The notes under the pieces are model-generated. The model made no database searches. It was not told the DNA's origin and saw only the letters and a program-made list of their open reading frames with translations. Below are positions 61,780 through 64,000 of a DNA stretch of 64,000 nucleotides, piece by piece; position 1 is the first letter of the stretch, and the number at the start of each line of letters is the position of its first letter. Source of the stretch: Luteolibacter sp. SL250 (lineage in GTDB: Bacteria > Verrucomicrobiota > Verrucomicrobiia > Verrucomicrobiales > Akkermansiaceae). Location of the stretch: NCBI RefSeq assembly GCF_026625605.1, contig NZ_CP113054.1, positions 248,001-312,000 of the forward strand, in the 5' to 3' direction. The position numbers and the translations under genes were made by a program.

Positions 61780-64000
61780 TCACAACCCCAACGCCGCCTT
61801 GAGGAAAGGCGCGGTGCGCGAGGACTTCGACTTCACGATCTTCTCCGGCGGCCCTTGGGCGATGATCGTTCCGCCGTGGTCACCGGCTTCCGGACCCATG
61901 TCAAGAATCCAGTCGGCTTCGGCGGCGACAGCCATGTGGTGCTCGATGACGATGACGGTGTGGCCTTCATCGACCAGACGGTGCAGCACATCGATCAGAC
62001 GGCGGACGTCCTCCAGATGCAGGCCGACGGTCGGCTCCTCGATGAGGTAGAGGTTCACGCGGCTGAGCGTCTTCAGGTTCCTCGCCGTCACACGGCCCCG
62101 GGTGAGTTCGGAGACCAGCTTGATGCGCTGCGCCTCACCACCGGAAAGCGTGGGCGACGCCTGGCCGAGCTGGAGATAGCCGAGGCCGGTGTCCGCCATG
62201 AGGCGAAGCGGAGCGGCGATGCGTGGCTGGGACTCGAAGAACGCCGCCGCCTCATCGATGGTCATTGCCAGCACCTCGCCGATGTTCTTTTCACGGAAGG
62301 TGACCTCCAGTGTCGCCGGGTTGTAGCGTGCGCCATTGCACGTTTCGCAGTGAACCCAGGTGGACGGCAGGAAGTCCATCTCCAGCTTCACGCGGCCGTT
62401 GCCCTTGCAGTCCGGGCAGCGTCCGCCGTCCGTGTTGAAGGAGAAGCGCGATGCATCGAAGCCGCGCATGCGGGCCTCCGGAAGCTGGGCGAAAAGCGCG
62501 CGGATGTCGTCGAACACCTTCACATACGTCGCCGGGCAGGAGCGGGAGGTCTTGCCGATGGGTGACTGGTCCACCTCATAGACGTTCTGGAGCTTGTCGA
62601 AGCCGGTGGCCTTCTTGAAATGGGTGTTCTTTCCCTTCTTGCCCGCCAGCGCCGCGGCTTCCGCGATGCAGGAGTGCATGAGCGTGGACTTTCCGGAACC
62701 GGAGATGCCGGTGAGGACGGTGAGGCGTCCGGTGGGGATGGAAACGTCGATGCCCTTCAGGTTGTTCGCACGGCACTCCGTCAGGTGGAGCATCGCGTGG
62801 TTCTTCGGCACCGGACGGCGCTCGCCGCGGATGGGGTGGTTGATTGGCTGCGAGAGCGCGCGGTAGGTGGGTGACTCCGGATGGGCCGCGGCGGTCTTGC
62901 GCGACTTCTCGTCCATCTTCGGCGGCTTGCCCTGATAGACGACCTGCCCGCCGAGACGTCCCGCACCGGGGCCGAGGTCCACGAGGTGGTCCGCCTGCGC
63001 GATGGTGTCCTCGTCATGCTCTACGACGATGAGGGAGTTCCCCTGATCCCGCAGCGAACCGAGCGTCTTCAGCAACGCGGCGTTGTCCCGCGGGTGGAGG
63101 CCGATGGTCGGTTCATCCAGCACGTAGAGGACGCCGCGGAGGTTCGAGCCGAGCTGCGCGGCCAGGCGGATGCGCTGGCTTTCCCCGCCGGAGAGCGTGG
63201 TGCCGGAGCGGTCGAGCTGGAGGTAGCCGAGACCGACTTCCTGGAGGAAGGAAAGCCGCTGGCGGATCTCCGGCAGGATGTCGCGGGCGATGAGCGCCTC
63301 GCGGTCGCCGCTGAATTTCAGCTTGGAGAAGTGCTTGCCCGCGTTGTCGATGGAAAGGTTCGAGAGCGAGGAAATCGGCGTGGGCCCGAGGTGGACGGAG
63401 GCCGCCGTGGGATTGAGGCGGCTGCCGTGGCAGGCAGGACACTCGACGAGTTCATGCGCGTCCATCCGGTCGATCGAGCGGTCGGCATCCATCTCCGCCT
63501 CCAGCACGGACTCGAAGCGGGAGGTGTCGAACCGCTGCCTGCGCTTCGGCACGCGGCCATGGCCGCGGCACTCCGGGCACCAGCCGTGCGGCGAGTTGAA
63601 CGAGAAAAGGCGCGGGTCGAGATCCTCGAACGACTTGCTGCAGCTCGGGCAGTTCGCCTTCGTGGACAGCAGGTGGAACTTCCGGTCGGCGGACTGCACG
63701 CGGATGATGCCCTTGCCGATGTCCAGCGCATGGCTGATCGCGGAGGTGTCTTTCGCCGCCTTGCCCAGTTCCGCGACGACCACGTCGATATCGTGTTCCT
63801 TGAAGCGCTCCAGCCGCTGGAAGCCCTCCACCTCCTTGTATTTTCCGTCCACCAGCAGCTTGCTGAAGCCATGTTTTCCGGCCCATTCGGCGACCTCGGT
63901 GTGGAAGCCTTTCCGGCCCTTGATGAGCGGGGCGAGGATGGAAACCGCGCCGCTTTTCAGATGCTTGCGCACGGCGTTCTCGATGGCGGCGAGCGATTGC
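61780..64000 (-). CDS. uvrA: Excinuclease ABC subunit A, UvrA (N-terminus beyond the window)
   Basis: At least 740 residues; the reading frame is open to the window edge, so the N-terminal part is missing, including the first Walker A. The first zinc-binding insertion is CPSCSKSFEDLDPRLFSFNS with SPHGWCPECRGHGRV. The first ABC signature LSGGESQRIRLAAQL and Walker B YVLDEPTIGLHPRD follow. The second ABC unit has Walker A LTGISGSGKSTLMHSC, zinc motif CPDCKGNGR...CETCNGARYN, signature LSGGEAQRIKLVSEL and EEPTVGLHLEDV. It finds bulky DNA lesions in nucleotide excision repair. The motifs are those of the normal UvrA, intact as far as seen. Terminates in a convergent gap with a family D repeat. Confidence 0.96.
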   Translation of the reverse strand, partial: QSLAAIENAVRKHLKSGAVSILAPLIKGRKGFHTEVAEWAGKHGFSKLLVDGKYKEVEGFQRLERFKEHDIDVVVAELGKAAKDTSAISHALDIGKGIIRVQSADRKFHLLSTKANCPSCSKSFEDLDPRLFSFNSPHGWCPECRGHGRVPKRRQRFDTSRFESVLEAEMDADRSIDRMDAHELVECPACHGSRLNPTAASVHLGPTPISSLSNLSIDNAGKHFSKLKFSGDREALIARDILPEIRQRLSFLQEVGLGYLQLDRSGTTLSGGESQRIRLAAQLGSNLRGVLYVLDEPTIGLHPRDNAALLKTLGSLRDQGNSLIVVEHDEDTIAQADHLVDLGPGAGRLGGQVVYQGKPPKMDEKSRKTAAAHPESPTYRALSQPINHPIRGERRPVPKNHAMLHLTECRANNLKGIDVSIPTGRLTVLTGISGSGKSTLMHSCIAEAAALAGKKGKNTHFKKATGFDKLQNVYEVDQSPIGKTSRSCPATYVKVFDDIRALFAQLPEARMRGFDASRFSFNTDGGRCPDCKGNGRVKLEMDFLPSTWVHCETCNGARYNPATLEVTFREKNIGEVLAMTIDEAAAFFESQPRIAAPLRLMADTGLGYLQLGQASPTLSGGEAQRIKLVSELTRGRVTARNLKTLSRVNLYLIEEPTVGLHLEDVRRLIDVLHRLVDEGHTVIVIEHHMAVAAEADWILDMGPEAGDHGGTIIAQGPPEKIVKSKSSRTAPFLKAALGL

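Overview
The window is a GC-rich (roughly 65 %) chromosomal segment, most likely from the Verrucomicrobiota, close to Verrucomicrobiaceae such as Luteolibacter or Haloferula. The assignment is inferred from gene content: a PEP-CTERM protein with autotransporter-type beta-strand repeats, a DUF1080 protein, planctomycete/verrucomicrobial-style sigma factors, a TIGR04222 protein beside a glycine-rich-domain-like protein, and a FloA/NfeD cluster. There is no rRNA, no tRNA that I can see, and no CRISPR array.

Layout. 1-4.2 kb: partial gene, tsaB, citrate synthase, small lipoprotein, OmpH/Skp chaperone, ECF sigma factor with a membrane partner. 4.2-5.7 kb: an IS3-family element inside a MITE-like repeat. 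5.7-8.1 kb: ilvH and ilvB. 8.3-10.7 kb: TonB-like/ExbB/ExbD. 10.9-19.1 kb: PEP-CTERM protein, esterase-like hydrolase, PBP4-type carboxypeptidase, EEP phosphatase, tandem paralogues of unknown function. 19.3-27 kb: alaS, sigma factor, proline-rich lipoprotein, OmpA-like protein, PknB-like kinase. 27-33 kb: DUF1080 protein, RseP, small membrane protein, FloA, NfeD and NfeD/ClpP protease. 33.2-36.5 kb: carB. 36.6-42.8 kb: TIGR04222 pair, orphan ORF, GNAT, lipoproteins, ABM-domain protein, EEP lipoprotein. 42.9-48.7 kb: manC-like, yqgF, truA, LuxR-type regulator, lipoprotein, prlC. 48.7-51.8 kb: membrane protein with a TIR-like tail, ParD/ParE pair, YhaM-like exonuclease. 52.4-57.5 kb: lepA, then a tight three-gene set (zinc-ribbon pseudokinase, VWA protein, divergent adenylosuccinate-synthetase homologue). 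57.5-64 kb: intradiol dioxygenase, rlmN, glycoside-hydrolase-like protein, and uvrA running off the end.

Most of the window is housekeeping. The best candidate for an undescribed system is the three-gene set at 54248-57508. The kinase-like protein lacks the DFG aspartate and the catalytic-loop asparagine. The PurA-like enzyme keeps the N-terminal GTP/IMP-site signatures but has an altered aspartate-binding loop. The combination resembles, without matching, known kinase/VWA signalling modules.

The second theme is the intergenic DNA, which is packed with palindromic repeats. A MITE-like family has near-perfect terminal inverted repeats beginning GTAAGGAGGG; it occurs as three full elements and two solo hairpins, and one copy is split by the IS with a 4-bp target duplication. 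The terminal TAA of this repeat is the actual stop codon of at least three genes. Other families (GCGGACTTCAGTCCGC double hairpins, GGAAGTC hairpins, GTCATGGAGTGCGGC elements, and CACGGATG-type arms) occupy most remaining long gaps, mostly between convergent genes.
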